Origin: Fusobacteriaceae bacterium
Lineage (GTDB): Bacteria > Fusobacteriota > Fusobacteriia > Fusobacteriales > Fusobacteriaceae
Direction of reading: 5' to 3'
Assembly (NCBI GenBank): GCA_016938425.1
Contig: JAFGUR010000276.1
Location: 1-31,541 of the forward strand
DNA: 31,541 nt
Shown: positions 15,327-24,193 of the stretch, piece after piece
Numbering within the stretch: position 1 is the stretch's first letter
Layout: the number at the start of each line of letters is the position of its first letter
The notes under the pieces: model-generated
Seen by the model: the letters and a program-made list of their open reading frames with translations, nothing else
The model's database searches: none
Told to the model about the DNA's origin: nothing
Position numbers and translations under genes: made by a program

Positions 15327-15671
15327 TCACATTACTTTAACAATAAAGAAAAAAAGTCCAATTAAAACTAAAATACTTAAAATAAGATTTGAATAATTAA
15401 AGAAAAAATTCCTAATTTTTTCATGTTGCAATTCTTTCCCTGTTAAGTCTGTTAGGGAAAATCCAATTTTAGCAATGGTTTTATTTATATCATTAAGTTC
15501 ATCTTGATTGTCAGTAGAATTTTTTATTAGTTCATAATATTTCAAAGCTTCATCATATTCTCTTCTTGTTTGACATTCGTCAGCAAGTTTATATAGCAAT
15601 GGTTTATGGTTACTTTGACAACTGTTGCAAACAGCTCCTATTAATAACTCACCACATTTAGTACATCTCAT
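15327..15671 (-). CDS. Zinc-ribbon protein with C-terminal membrane anchor
   Basis: I do not recognise a named family for this 114-residue protein. It begins with a four-cysteine zinc ribbon (C3, C6, C15, C18 in MRCTKCGELLIGAVCNSC), followed by a helical segment resembling one tetratricopeptide-like repeat (about 27-52, with ADECQTRREYDEALKYYELI), a charged linker, and one membrane helix at the very C-terminus (about 93-113). The topology is tail-anchored, with the ribbon facing the cytoplasm. Its ATG overlaps the stop of the 248-residue gene by 4 nt, so the two are probably made together and may act together. Function unknown. Confidence 0.75.
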   Translation of the reverse strand: MRCTKCGELLIGAVCNSCQSNHKPLLYKLADECQTRREYDEALKYYELIKNSTDNQDELNDINKTIAKIGFSLTDLTGKELQHEKIRNFFFNYSNLILSILVLIGLFFFIVKVM

Positions 15672-16414
15672 ATATTTCCTACCTCTAACTTTTTACATAA
15701 TTCTTTAAAATCATATGTTTTCTTATTTGATTTATTATAATTATAAAGATTTTGAAAGTATTTATCCTTATTTTCACTTAATCCATAACTCATTAATTTT
15801 ATATAAGCTAATTCTAAAATATCATGATTTTCAACAGTTTCGTTAGACCCTTTAAAAAAATTATTTTCAATATAACTTGGGTAAGTTATTATATATGGTA
15901 AATAACTTAAAATTATATAATCAATATTTTGTTTATCAACAAATTTTAATGCTTCTATAAATGCATAAGTAATAATACTTTTTCTGCTATCTATATTGTT
16001 TAAAAGGACATAGTTTGAAATCTTTTTAATAAATAACTCTTTATCTTTTAATATAAATTCTTTAGTATATCTATAACTAATATTCAAATCTCTATTATAA
16101 TAAATTTTGTATAAATTCTTTTCTAAATGGTTTATATCATAGTTAGAGAGTCTATCTATCTTATGTATTTTCCTTTTTTCTGTAATAAAAAGTCCGTCTT
16201 TAAAATAATCCTCTAAATAATCATTTCCTAATAATGTTAACTTAATCAACGCCCAATTAGGTTCTTTAGTTTTTATATTCCCTACTGAGTCTATTGAAAA
16301 ATATGATCTATAATTATTAAATTCTATTGTATCCTTTAATATTTCTGGCAACTCTTTATTTTTATAAACTTCTACAAACTTTTCAATATTCTTTTCTCTT
16401 AAAATTTCCAACAT
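15668..16414 (-). CDS. Uncharacterised 248-residue protein downstream of lpxK
   Basis: I do not recognise this protein. It is soluble, predicted mostly helical, and rich in Lys, Asn, Ile and Tyr, with no signal peptide, membrane helix, cysteine cluster or nucleotide-binding motif. Notable stretches are NWALIKLTLLGNDYLEDYFKDG (about residues 53-74) and a Tyr/Ile-rich middle (DYIILSYLPYIITYPSYIEN, about 164-183). The gene is real by context: its start overlaps the lpxK 3' end by 16 nt and its stop overlaps the zinc-ribbon gene by 4 nt, with codon use like its neighbours. It could be a helical-repeat scaffold or partner of the zinc-ribbon membrane protein. That is speculation. Confidence 0.75.
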   Translation of the reverse strand: MLEILREKNIEKFVEVYKNKELPEILKDTIEFNNYRSYFSIDSVGNIKTKEPNWALIKLTLLGNDYLEDYFKDGLFITEKRKIHKIDRLSNYDINHLEKNLYKIYYNRDLNISYRYTKEFILKDKELFIKKISNYVLLNNIDSRKSIITYAFIEALKFVDKQNIDYIILSYLPYIITYPSYIENNFFKGSNETVENHDILELAYIKLMSYGLSENKDKYFQNLYNYNKSNKKTYDFKELCKKLEVGNI

Positions 16415-17391
16415 ATATTATCCTCCAAAATGTTAAATTCAATAGCAAGAATATGAAGTTTTGGAATTTCATATATGTCTTTTAATTTAACAAAGTCTTT
16501 CTCTGTGCAAATAACCATATCAGCATTTATATCATTTGATTTTGCAATTATTTTATCTATATCTCTTTTATTAAACTCATGATGATCACTAAATTCTATT
16601 GTAGATATCTCTTTAGGATTTAGTTTTTTTATAGTTTCTTCAAACTGATGAGGATTTGCTAAAGCAGAAAATATCAAAACATTTTTATCTCTTACTTTAT
16701 CAAGTTTCATATCCTTCCCGTTATATCCATATAGTTTAGTAGGTCCATGAGTAGCCATTGATATTGGCTTATTATATATTGTCAGTCTCTCTTTAATATT
16801 TGTAAGAATCAAGTCATCGACTAAATCAGATTTTGTAATTATTATCTCATCTGCTCTATTAAGCCCTTTCACTGATTCTCTTAAAGTTCCATCTGGTAAA
16901 AGTTTCTCATAACCAAAAGGGTTTGTTGCGTCAATTAGAACAATATTTTTGTCTCTCCATAATTTTCTATGTTGAAATCCATCGTCTAAGATAACTAGAT
17001 CTGCATCTAAAACTCTCTTGGCCATTAGACATCCTTCAAATCTATTTCTACTTACAATAACAGGAATTTTAAGCTTTAAACTATGCAAATATGCTTCATC
17101 TCCAGCTTCTTTTGTTGTTCCAAAAATTGTTTTGTTATCTCTAACTAAAAAAGGGTCCTTTTTCCTTTTCCCTTTATACCCTCTAGAAACAACAGCTACA
17201 TTGTAGCCTAAAGATTTATATTTTTCTGCAAAGTATTGAACTGCTGGTGTTTTCCCAGTTCCACCTACTGTGATGTTTCCTACACAAACTACCCTTAAAT
17301 CTTTAACTCTGTTAATTCTTAATATATATTTATCATAGAGATAGTTCCTAAAAGTAGTTATTAAATTAAATATAAAACCTAAAATTCCCAT
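16399..17391 (-). CDS. lpxK: LpxK, tetraacyldisaccharide 4'-kinase
   Basis: LpxK phosphorylates the lipid A precursor at the 4' position on the inner membrane. The 330-residue protein has the family's P-loop VGNITVGGTGKTPAVQYF (about 37-54), the motif VVSRGYKGK, the conserved LDDGFQHRKLWRD (about 135-147) and DLIL-like and CTEKDFVKL stretches near the end. The N-terminal hydrophobic helix (about 3-25) is the expected membrane contact. LpxK is found only in bacteria that make lipid A, so this gene is the main evidence for an outer membrane. No other lpx gene is in the window. The gene sits between the ABC-class ATPase gene (46-nt gap) and the 248-residue gene (overlap). Confidence 0.95.
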   Translation of the reverse strand: MGILGFIFNLITTFRNYLYDKYILRINRVKDLRVVCVGNITVGGTGKTPAVQYFAEKYKSLGYNVAVVSRGYKGKRKKDPFLVRDNKTIFGTTKEAGDEAYLHSLKLKIPVIVSRNRFEGCLMAKRVLDADLVILDDGFQHRKLWRDKNIVLIDATNPFGYEKLLPDGTLRESVKGLNRADEIIITKSDLVDDLILTNIKERLTIYNKPISMATHGPTKLYGYNGKDMKLDKVRDKNVLIFSALANPHQFEETIKKLNPKEISTIEFSDHHEFNKRDIDKIIAKSNDINADMVICTEKDFVKLKDIYEIPKLHILAIEFNILEDNICWKF

Positions 17392-17437
17392 TTTTACTCC
17401 TTTTGTCTAAGCAATTTTAACTTGTGTACTTTCTTAA

Positions 17438-19045
17438 TCAAACTTCATCTATATATAATTTTTTAGGAAATCTATTAATTACCAATGCAATTTCATATTT
17501 CCGTGCAAAAGTTAACATTCCATTTTTAGTATCAAGGACTTCTTCTATCCCTTCATTTTCAAAACGTCTTTCATATGTTTCCAGAATTTCTCTAAGAGTT
17601 TTTTCATGAAGTTCTTCTCTACTAAAAATCTTTTTTATTACCTCACCAATAAAATTTAATTGGCCATTATCAATTATATAATTATTTGAATTAATTTGTA
17701 TTTCTTCTTTTCCAAAAGAAATAAAATTTGTTCCACAAGTTTTAAATTTGTATTTTTTGCCTTGAAAATCTTCAAGTGTTTTTTCGACATTCACTTTTCT
17801 ACGTGTAATACTAAAGTCATTATCTTTCGTATTCGAGTACTCTTTTTTAACAATATTATTTGAAATATCAATAAGTTCATAATTTTTCATAAGTATAACT
17901 GTGTTAGCGCAATTTACAAAAGATTCTATTGAACTAGTTACAATTATAGACGATATATTATAGTTTGCATAGATTTTTTTCATTTTTTCTATAAAAGGAA
18001 CTGAATATTCAATACCTTCCAAATAATTTTTAAGATTTTTATCTCTGTATAAAAAATTTACTACAGAAGTGTCCTCATCAATCAAAAGAAGGGGAGTTCC
18101 CACTTCTATGGCTTCTAACAAGTTTGCTGTTTGAGAAATTAAACTAGAAGCACAACTTTCATCATAATGTCTAGCACGATTTTCCTCTTTTATAAAAGAA
18201 CTCATATCTAATCCATGAATTACTCTATTTTTTTCTGCAAAGATATTTACAGCTTCTCTATTTGTTAGTAAATACTCTAGTCCTGAACCTTCTATATGAT
18301 TGTAAATCCCTCTAGAAATTGCTTGCAACAAAGTACTTTTCCCTTGAAAATCATACCCTGTAATAACTGTTATCCCCTCTTTTATACAAAGTCCTTTTAT
18401 CTTTTCTCCATTTTTTAAAATAAACTCTTTTTCTAAAGTTTTAGGAGAATTTAGAATATAATCTTTTTTTAGAATAGAGCCATTCCCAATAAATACTTTT
18501 ATTTTTTCTTTTGTAATTTGTTCTCTTAAATCTTCTATATTTTCTTGTAAAACAACATGTTTTCTAGCTTTTTTCATATCAAATCCAACTAAAAAACCTT
18601 CAATTTTTAATGCGTAATCATTAATTTTTTTTAAGGCAGAATGTCCTAAAACATTTCTTCCTTTAGCTGGAAGATTCATATAGTATTTTATATGTAAAAA
18701 CTCACCTTTTATATTGATTGCTGTTCTTCTTAAAACTTCCATTGATGGTTTTTGAATGATTATTTCATTCTCAAGATTTTCCAGTTTAATTTTTTCAAAA
18801 AGCTCTCTCAAAAGATAATCTTCAAAGGCAACTTGCCTAACTTTATTATTAAAAAGTTCAATATTATCAAGAAGTCTTCTAAGATTAATAGTCAACTCAA
18901 ATAAAGTTGGACTAGCAAAAGGATCTCCTTGAACATTTAAAATTTCTAACTCTAAATCTTTAATCTTATATTTCCCAGATATTTCCTTATAAGCTTTATA
19001 GCCTTTCCCGTCAATACTTTTCAATAAATTCCCTAATCTCTCCAT
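17438..19045 (-). CDS. ABC-class ATPase (PF09818/MRB1590-like)
   Basis: This 535-residue protein matches the 'predicted ATPase of the ABC class' family (PF09818; the trypanosome RNA-editing factor MRB1590 is a member). Order: an N-terminal domain with LEILNVQGDPFASPT (about 34-46), a middle basic stretch, then the ATPase with Walker A GYDFQGKST (230-238), GIYNHIEGSGLEYLLT, the signature-like ASSLISQTANLLEAIE (about 299-314), and Walker B LLLIDEDTS (319-327). It has no membrane segment, so it is not a transporter. Family members in bacteria lack a settled function; an RNA-related role is suggested by MRB1590. It lies between smc and lpxK, 82 nt after smc, with an unusually strong AGGGGGGAAAG ribosome site. 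Confidence 0.88.
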   Translation of the reverse strand: MERLGNLLKSIDGKGYKAYKEISGKYKIKDLELEILNVQGDPFASPTLFELTINLRRLLDNIELFNNKVRQVAFEDYLLRELFEKIKLENLENEIIIQKPSMEVLRRTAINIKGEFLHIKYYMNLPAKGRNVLGHSALKKINDYALKIEGFLVGFDMKKARKHVVLQENIEDLREQITKEKIKVFIGNGSILKKDYILNSPKTLEKEFILKNGEKIKGLCIKEGITVITGYDFQGKSTLLQAISRGIYNHIEGSGLEYLLTNREAVNIFAEKNRVIHGLDMSSFIKEENRARHYDESCASSLISQTANLLEAIEVGTPLLLIDEDTSVVNFLYRDKNLKNYLEGIEYSVPFIEKMKKIYANYNISSIIVTSSIESFVNCANTVILMKNYELIDISNNIVKKEYSNTKDNDFSITRRKVNVEKTLEDFQGKKYKFKTCGTNFISFGKEEIQINSNNYIIDNGQLNFIGEVIKKIFSREELHEKTLREILETYERRFENEGIEEVLDTKNGMLTFARKYEIALVINRFPKKLYIDEV

Positions 19046-19097
19046 GTCTTTCCCCCCTACAATACTACAATATTACTAAAATTTTATAATTTTATAC

Positions 19098-19129
19098 AGT
19101 ATTAAAAACCTTCCACAATTTTTAATACT
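19098..19129 (-). other. Hairpin at the smc 3' end
   Basis: On the minus strand AGTATTAAAAA pairs with TTTTTAATACT (11 bp) over a 10-nt loop, overlapping the smc stop codon. What follows is GTATAAAATTATAAAATTTT, with no clean U-tract. It may be a weak terminator or an mRNA stabiliser that partly separates smc from the genes after it. Confidence 0.45.
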
Positions 19130-22100
19130 ATAAAATAACCGAAAGTATCTTTGATTCTCCAATTTCTTTATTCATTGTTACACCATACAACTGATCTGAT
19201 TCTTTCATTGTATGCTTATTGTGAGTTATTAAAATAAACTGTGATTTATCAGTGAATTCCTTTAATTTTTTCAAAAGTCTTTTTGTGTTACTTTCATCAA
19301 GGGCTGCTTCAATTTCGTCAAAGAAAGTAAATGGACTTGGTTTATACATAAATATCGCCATTATTAAAGCAACTGCAACCATTGATTTTTCTCCTCCAGA
19401 AAGGAGACTCAAACTTTGATATTTTTTATTTTTAAACTTAACCATAAGTTCCACACCAGATTCAAGTAAATTGTCTTCGTCTTGAATTTGTAGACTTCCA
19501 ATAGAGTTATTTAAGATTTCTTTACACATGTAATTAAAGTTTTTGTTTATCTCTTCATAAGCTTCTCTAAATGACGCTTTAATAACATCTTCAATTTCTT
19601 TAATTAATGTAATCAGATTTTTCTTGCTTTCAACCAAATCATTTTTTTGATTATATAGAAATTCATATTTCTCTTTTGCACTTTCATATTCTTCTACCGC
19701 TAAAAGATTTACGTACCCTAAAGCCTGAATTCTGCTTTCAAATACTTTTAGATTTTTCTTAGCATTTATCAAATCTTCTTTTAACTCTACCAACTCTACT
19801 TGTTCTAAAGAAGCTAATTTTTCTTCAAAATCCTCTATTGAATATTTAAGTTTATCCATTTTTTCTCTTGTGTTGTTTAAGAGATTTTCTTGTTTAACAA
19901 TTTCTGTTTCAATGTTTTTAATCTCAACAATAAGTTTTTTTTCTAGCAAGTCTAACTCTTTGATTTTAGAATTTAGAGCTTCCAGTTCTAAAGTATCTGC
20001 TTTATTAATTTCTCTCTTTTCTTCAATTTCTAAAAGAAGAAGTTCAGATTTTTCTTCACTATCTGTTTTTTCTTCTCTAGCACTTTCAATTATTTTTTTT
20101 GCTTTTAAAATTTCTTCTTCTGTATCTTTTAGTTCATTGGCAAAATTTTCTAAAAGGGCAAATAATTGTTTTCTTTCTTCAAGTTTTGTAGCATATAACA
20201 TTCTTTTATCAGAATTTTCATTTCTATATTTTTCTAAAAACTCTTTAGCATTTGATTTTTCTTCATCTAATTGAACAATCAAGTTTTTAATATCTTCAAG
20301 CTTTCTCTCAAGCTCTTTAATTGAAATATTTGCTTTTTCTCTTTTGATAATAAATTCATCTATTGATTCTTCTACCTCTAGTTTTTCAAACTCTAAAGTT
20401 TCTAAAACCTTTGTAGCTACATTATATGCAAAAGATTTTTCATTATACTCTCTCTTTTTTTCTTCAAGGCGATTAAATATCTCTTCTTTCTTTTCTTTCA
20501 ATTTATCAAGTTTACTTAACAGTTCATTATTACTAGTATTTTTTTCAAAATAAATTTTAGATTTGCTTTCATAGGAAATATTTAATTCTTTTATTTCATC
20601 TTCAAGTTTTTTAATTTCTTTTTTTCTCTCAAATATTAAGTTACTTGCTGATTTTGCTTGTTCTCCTCCAGTCATACGACCATTGGTAGCAAGAATATCT
20701 CCTTCTAAAGTTACTATTCTCCCTCTAAAACTTCCATTTTTTTGAACTTCCAATGCTTTATTCATGTTCTCTACAACTAAAATTCCATCAAAAACAAAAT
20801 CAATAGCTTTTTTTATATTTGAGTCATATTTTATAAGATTGCTTGCTATCCCATAAATTCCATCACTTTGTCTCACGTTAAACAAAATGCTTTGAGGTTT
20901 TATCAGATCAAGAGGGATAAAGCTTGCACGCCCACCATTTTTTTCACGTAAAAGAGTCATACATTTTTTTGCAGTTTCTCCACTATCTACAACAATATCT
21001 TGTAAACTATTACCTAAAGCACTTTCTATTGCTGTCATAAATTTCTCTGGAATTTCAATTAAAGATAAAACAGGTCCATAGACTCCATTGACTTTTTCAT
21101 TGATAATTAATTTTACTCCCTTAAAAAAACCTTCATTACTTTCATCAATTTTTTTTAAGTTATCAAATTTTAAAGTCTTATTTCTAAGAGTGTACTCCAA
21201 TTCATCCTTAGATTTTAAAGTTTCTCTTAAAATAAGTTCATTATTTTTTTGCTTATTTTGTGTATCAATAAAATCATCATCAGTTACTTTTTTTTCTATT
21301 TCTAAAGACTCTTTTTCTTTTTCTAAAAGTTTGTATAATTTTTCAACTTCAGATTTTTCCAATTGTTTCTCTTTAATTTCATCTTCTAATTGTTTAATTT
21401 TTTTACTAAATGTATTCTCTTTTCTATCTGCCTCTTCTATGTCATTTAAAAACTTAACTCTTTCGACCTCAATATCAAGAACTTTCTCTCTTGTCGATTG
21501 TAATTTATTTTCAAGTGTTTCATAAGCAAGTTCTTTTTCTCTCAAAAAATTATTAGTTTCTTCATTACTAAGTTCTTCATTATCAATAAAACTATTTAAC
21601 TCTGTTTCTTTTGTAGCAAGTTCTTCAATTTTTTTCTCTCTTTGTTCTTTTTTTTCTATCAAATATAAGATATCGTTATTTTTTTCAGAAATTTCCTTGT
21701 CAAGATTTTTAATTCTTTCTATTAAACGAATACGATTATTTCCCAAAATTTCTAAATCTTTTTCAAGCTCTTTATTTTTTAAATTTAATTGATCGTATTT
21801 TTCATTTATAGAATTTCTTTCTTCTAAAGTTTTTTCTAAAGTTTCTTCCTTTAAAACAAATTCATTTTGTGAATTTTCATTAAGCTCTTCTATATTTTTA
21901 TATTTCTCAGAAATATTTTCAAACTCTTCTGTTTTTTCAAATTTTTCTTTAAAAAATATAGCTTTTTTTAATTTTTCACTTTCCATTTTTAATTCTTTAT
22001 ATTTCAAAGCTTTTTCAGCTTGTTTAGAAATATTCTTATAATTTTCATATAATTCTTTTTCAACATAAGAAATTTTCTCAATTTCAAGCTCTACTTTTCC

Positions 22101-22643
22101 AAGTTTATTCTCAGCTTCTGTTTTACGAAGTTTAATTTTTTTTATTCCAGCTGCTTCCTCAATAATAGAACGGATTTCTTGAGAAGAAGAACTAACAATT
22201 CTCTCAACTTTACCTTGCCCAATTACAGAATAAGCAGATTTCCCAACACCTGTATCCATAAAAAGTTCTTGAATATCTTTTAATCTTGATTTTTCATCAT
22301 TTATAAAATAAAAATTTTCTCCATTTTTATTAATATATCTTGTAACTTTTATTTCTTTTGCCTCACTTTGAAGTGTTCCATCTGAATTATCAATGAAAAG
22401 ACTAACCTCAGCAAAAGACTTTTCTTTTTTATTTTTCCCACCAGAAAAAATAACATCTTGTGATTTTTTTGCACGAATATTTTTATAACTCTGTTCCCCT
22501 AAAACCCAAAGAATAGCATCTAAAATATTAGATTTCCCTGAACCATTAGGCCCCACAACAGAAGTAATTCCTTTTGTAAATTCAATCTTTATTTTTTCAG
22601 CAAAAGATTTAAACCCGTTAACTTCTAAAGCTTTTAAATACAT
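19128..22643 (-). CDS. smc: SMC, chromosome condensation ATPase
   Basis: SMC is the large DNA-loop-extruding ATPase that organises and helps segregate the chromosome, usually with ScpA and ScpB (not in this window). The 1171 residues have a typical layout: N-terminal head with Walker A GPNGSGKSN (31-39); long coiled coil (about 170-490); a hinge (about 505-660, with VNGVYGPVLSLIEIP and GRIVTLEGDILATNGRMTGGEQ); a second coiled coil (about 670-1010); and a C-terminal head with LSGGEKSMVAVALIMAI signature and FFDEIEAALDESN Walker B/D-loop. The coils are very rich in Lys and Glu, which creates Ser-rich mirror frames on the other strand. It starts 8 nt after the hslU stop, with AGGTGGGG. Confidence 0.97.
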   Translation of the reverse strand: MYLKALEVNGFKSFAEKIKIEFTKGITSVVGPNGSGKSNILDAILWVLGEQSYKNIRAKKSQDVIFSGGKNKKEKSFAEVSLFIDNSDGTLQSEAKEIKVTRYINKNGENFYFINDEKSRLKDIQELFMDTGVGKSAYSVIGQGKVERIVSSSSQEIRSIIEEAAGIKKIKLRKTEAENKLGKVELEIEKISYVEKELYENYKNISKQAEKALKYKELKMESEKLKKAIFFKEKFEKTEEFENISEKYKNIEELNENSQNEFVLKEETLEKTLEERNSINEKYDQLNLKNKELEKDLEILGNNRIRLIERIKNLDKEISEKNNDILYLIEKKEQREKKIEELATKETELNSFIDNEELSNEETNNFLREKELAYETLENKLQSTREKVLDIEVERVKFLNDIEEADRKENTFSKKIKQLEDEIKEKQLEKSEVEKLYKLLEKEKESLEIEKKVTDDDFIDTQNKQKNNELILRETLKSKDELEYTLRNKTLKFDNLKKIDESNEGFFKGVKLIINEKVNGVYGPVLSLIEIPEKFMTAIESALGNSLQDIVVDSGETAKKCMTLLREKNGGRASFIPLDLIKPQSILFNVRQSDGIYGIASNLIKYDSNIKKAIDFVFDGILVVENMNKALEVQKNGSFRGRIVTLEGDILATNGRMTGGEQAKSASNLIFERKKEIKKLEDEIKELNISYESKSKIYFEKNTSNNELLSKLDKLKEKKEEIFNRLEEKKREYNEKSFAYNVATKVLETLEFEKLEVEESIDEFIIKREKANISIKELERKLEDIKNLIVQLDEEKSNAKEFLEKYRNENSDKRMLYATKLEERKQLFALLENFANELKDTEEEILKAKKIIESAREEKTDSEEKSELLLLEIEEKREINKADTLELEALNSKIKELDLLEKKLIVEIKNIETEIVKQENLLNNTREKMDKLKYSIEDFEEKLASLEQVELVELKEDLINAKKNLKVFESRIQALGYVNLLAVEEYESAKEKYEFLYNQKNDLVESKKNLITLIKEIEDVIKASFREAYEEINKNFNYMCKEILNNSIGSLQIQDEDNLLESGVELMVKFKNKKYQSLSLLSGGEKSMVAVALIMAIFMYKPSPFTFFDEIEAALDESNTKRLLKKLKEFTDKSQFILITHNKHTMKESDQLYGVTMNKEIGESKILSVIL

Positions 22644-22651
22644 TTCCCCAC

Positions 22652-23950
22652 CTACAATATATAGTTATTTAAGTTCTCAGATTTTTCTTTAATTTGAAAT
22701 ACTTCGTCTACTTCTTTTTTCCCAATTTTAACTGTTTTTCTCTCTTCATAAGGAGCTTCAAACATCAATTTTTCTAATAATTTTTCTAACACAGAATGAA
22801 GTCGTCTAGCCCCAATATTTTCAACTGTATTATTTAATTTAATTGCTACTTCAGCAATTTGCTCAATACCCCCTTTAGTAAAAGCTAAATCAACATTATC
22901 AACTTTTAAAAGTGCAATATATTGATTTAAGAGATTATTTTCAACTTTTGTCAAAATTTTTACAAAATCTTCTTTAACTAAGCTTTTTAACTTAACTCTT
23001 ACTGGAAATCTTCCTTGCAATTCAGGCATTAAATCACTTGGAGATGACATAGTAAATGCTCCTGCAGCAATAAATAAAATATGATCAGTCTTACAAGCCC
23101 CATATTTTGTCATAACAGTTGTTCCTTCAACAATTGGAAGAATATCTCTTTGAACCCCTTGTCTTGAAACATCTCCTCTGTTATTGTTCCCTTTGTCTGC
23201 AATTTTATCTATTTCATCAATAAAAATAATTCCATCTTCTTCTACCCTTTTTATTACTTCAGAAGAAACATTGTCCATATCTAATGTCGAGTCAATTTCT
23301 TCCTTTAAAAGATAATCTATTGCATCTGGAATTTTCATTTTAACGATTTTAGATTTTTTCCCTCCAAGATCTTTCATAAGGTTATCTATAATATCATTAA
23401 TTCCTTCGCCTTCTCCCATAGGTGCTCCAAACACTTCAATAACAGGCCCTTCTTGTTTAGCAGTTTTTTTTTCTATCTCAATTTCATAATCATCATATTT
23501 CCCACTATCTAAATCTTTTTTTTCTTGTTCACTTGGATTTTCAAAGATTTTATTTAAAACTTTTTCTTTAACTATAGGTAACATTGATGATTTTAACTCT
23601 TCATACTTTTCATTTTTTATCATGTTAAATGTTAAATTTACAAGGTCTTTAATCATTGACTCTACATCTTTTCCAACATATCCCACTTCTGTAAATTTGG
23701 TAGCTTCTATTTTAATAAATGGAGAATTATTTACTTTTGCAATCCTTCTAGCAATTTCAGTTTTCCCAACACCTGTTGGTCCAACTAAAATTATATTTTT
23801 AGGACTTATTTCTTTTTGTAATTCTTCATTTTCTACAAGTTTTCTTCTATATCTATTTCTTAAAGAGATAGCAACTGATTTTTTAGCCTCATCTTGAGAA
23901 ATTATGTATTTGTCTAATTCTTCTACAATTTTTTTTGGTGTATAAATCAT
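22652..23950 (-). CDS. hslU: HslU, ATPase subunit of the HslUV protease
   Basis: HslU is the AAA+ unfoldase that feeds proteins to the HslV peptidase. The 432 residues contain the N-terminal TPKKIVEELDKYIISQDEAKK, Walker A GPTGVGKTE (57-65), the pore loop GYVG (90-93), an inserted I domain (about 105-235), Walker B GIIFIDEID, and the second-region DILPIVEGTTVMTKYG. The C-terminus ends NLNNYIL, like the hydrophobic tail that docks into HslV, so a partner is expected. However, no hslV is in the window and hslU is first in its operon, directly behind a promoter. The ribosome site is weak (GTGAG). Divergent from the dehydrogenase gene. Confidence 0.95.
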   Translation of the reverse strand: MIYTPKKIVEELDKYIISQDEAKKSVAISLRNRYRRKLVENEELQKEISPKNIILVGPTGVGKTEIARRIAKVNNSPFIKIEATKFTEVGYVGKDVESMIKDLVNLTFNMIKNEKYEELKSSMLPIVKEKVLNKIFENPSEQEKKDLDSGKYDDYEIEIEKKTAKQEGPVIEVFGAPMGEGEGINDIIDNLMKDLGGKKSKIVKMKIPDAIDYLLKEEIDSTLDMDNVSSEVIKRVEEDGIIFIDEIDKIADKGNNNRGDVSRQGVQRDILPIVEGTTVMTKYGACKTDHILFIAAGAFTMSSPSDLMPELQGRFPVRVKLKSLVKEDFVKILTKVENNLLNQYIALLKVDNVDLAFTKGGIEQIAEVAIKLNNTVENIGARRLHSVLEKLLEKLMFEAPYEERKTVKIGKKEVDEVFQIKEKSENLNNYIL

Positions 23951-24017
23951 AATTCACTCACTTTCATTTATAATTTTATATTTAGATTACAACTAACCCA
24001 TTTTAAGTTTATTAAAC

Positions 24018-24046
24018 ATTATAAACTATTTTAAGTTTTTTTACAA
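24018..24046 (-). promoter_or_regulatory. Sigma-70 type promoter of the hslU-smc-lpxK-bioC operon
   Basis: On the minus strand TTGTAA (24041-24046) and TATAAT (24018-24023) are separated by exactly 17 nt, leaving a leader of about 60 nt before the hslU ATG. Identical 10-nt repeats TTTTAAGTTT (24001-24010 and 24029-24038) flank the -10. This is the only clear promoter found for the 11 downstream genes. Confidence 0.6.
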
Positions 24047-24116
24047 TATATTAAGGTTACTTTAGAAATATGTTAAATAGTCCTCAAATTAAAGGACAAT
24101 TTCTTTCATTTATTTG

Positions 24117-24145
24117 TTTACAATATTTTCAAAAATTTGTATAAT
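24117..24145 (+). promoter_or_regulatory. Sigma-70 type promoter of the dehydrogenase gene
   Basis: TTTACA (24117-24122) and TATAAT (24140-24145) are 17 nt apart, about 48 nt before the GTG start. It is divergent from the hslU promoter, with about 70 nt between the two -35 elements. A short dyad GTCCT/AGGAC (24080-24097) lies between them. Confidence 0.6.
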
Positions 24146-24193
24146 TATACTAATTTAAGGGTAATTTATTTTGGAAAAAACAGGAGGTTATAA

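Noticed and set aside
17438..19045. MutS-like mismatch repair ATPase
   Set aside because: Walker motifs sit in the wrong context for MutS, and the flanking sequence (GIYNHIEGSGLEYLLT, LLLIDEDTS) matches the PF09818 ABC-class family instead.
19870..21525. Ser/Phe-rich open frames on the plus strand opposite smc
   Set aside because: They mirror Lys/Glu-rich coiled-coil codons of smc (AAA/GAA read as TTT/TTC/TCT). They have no ribosome sites and sit inside a clear gene.
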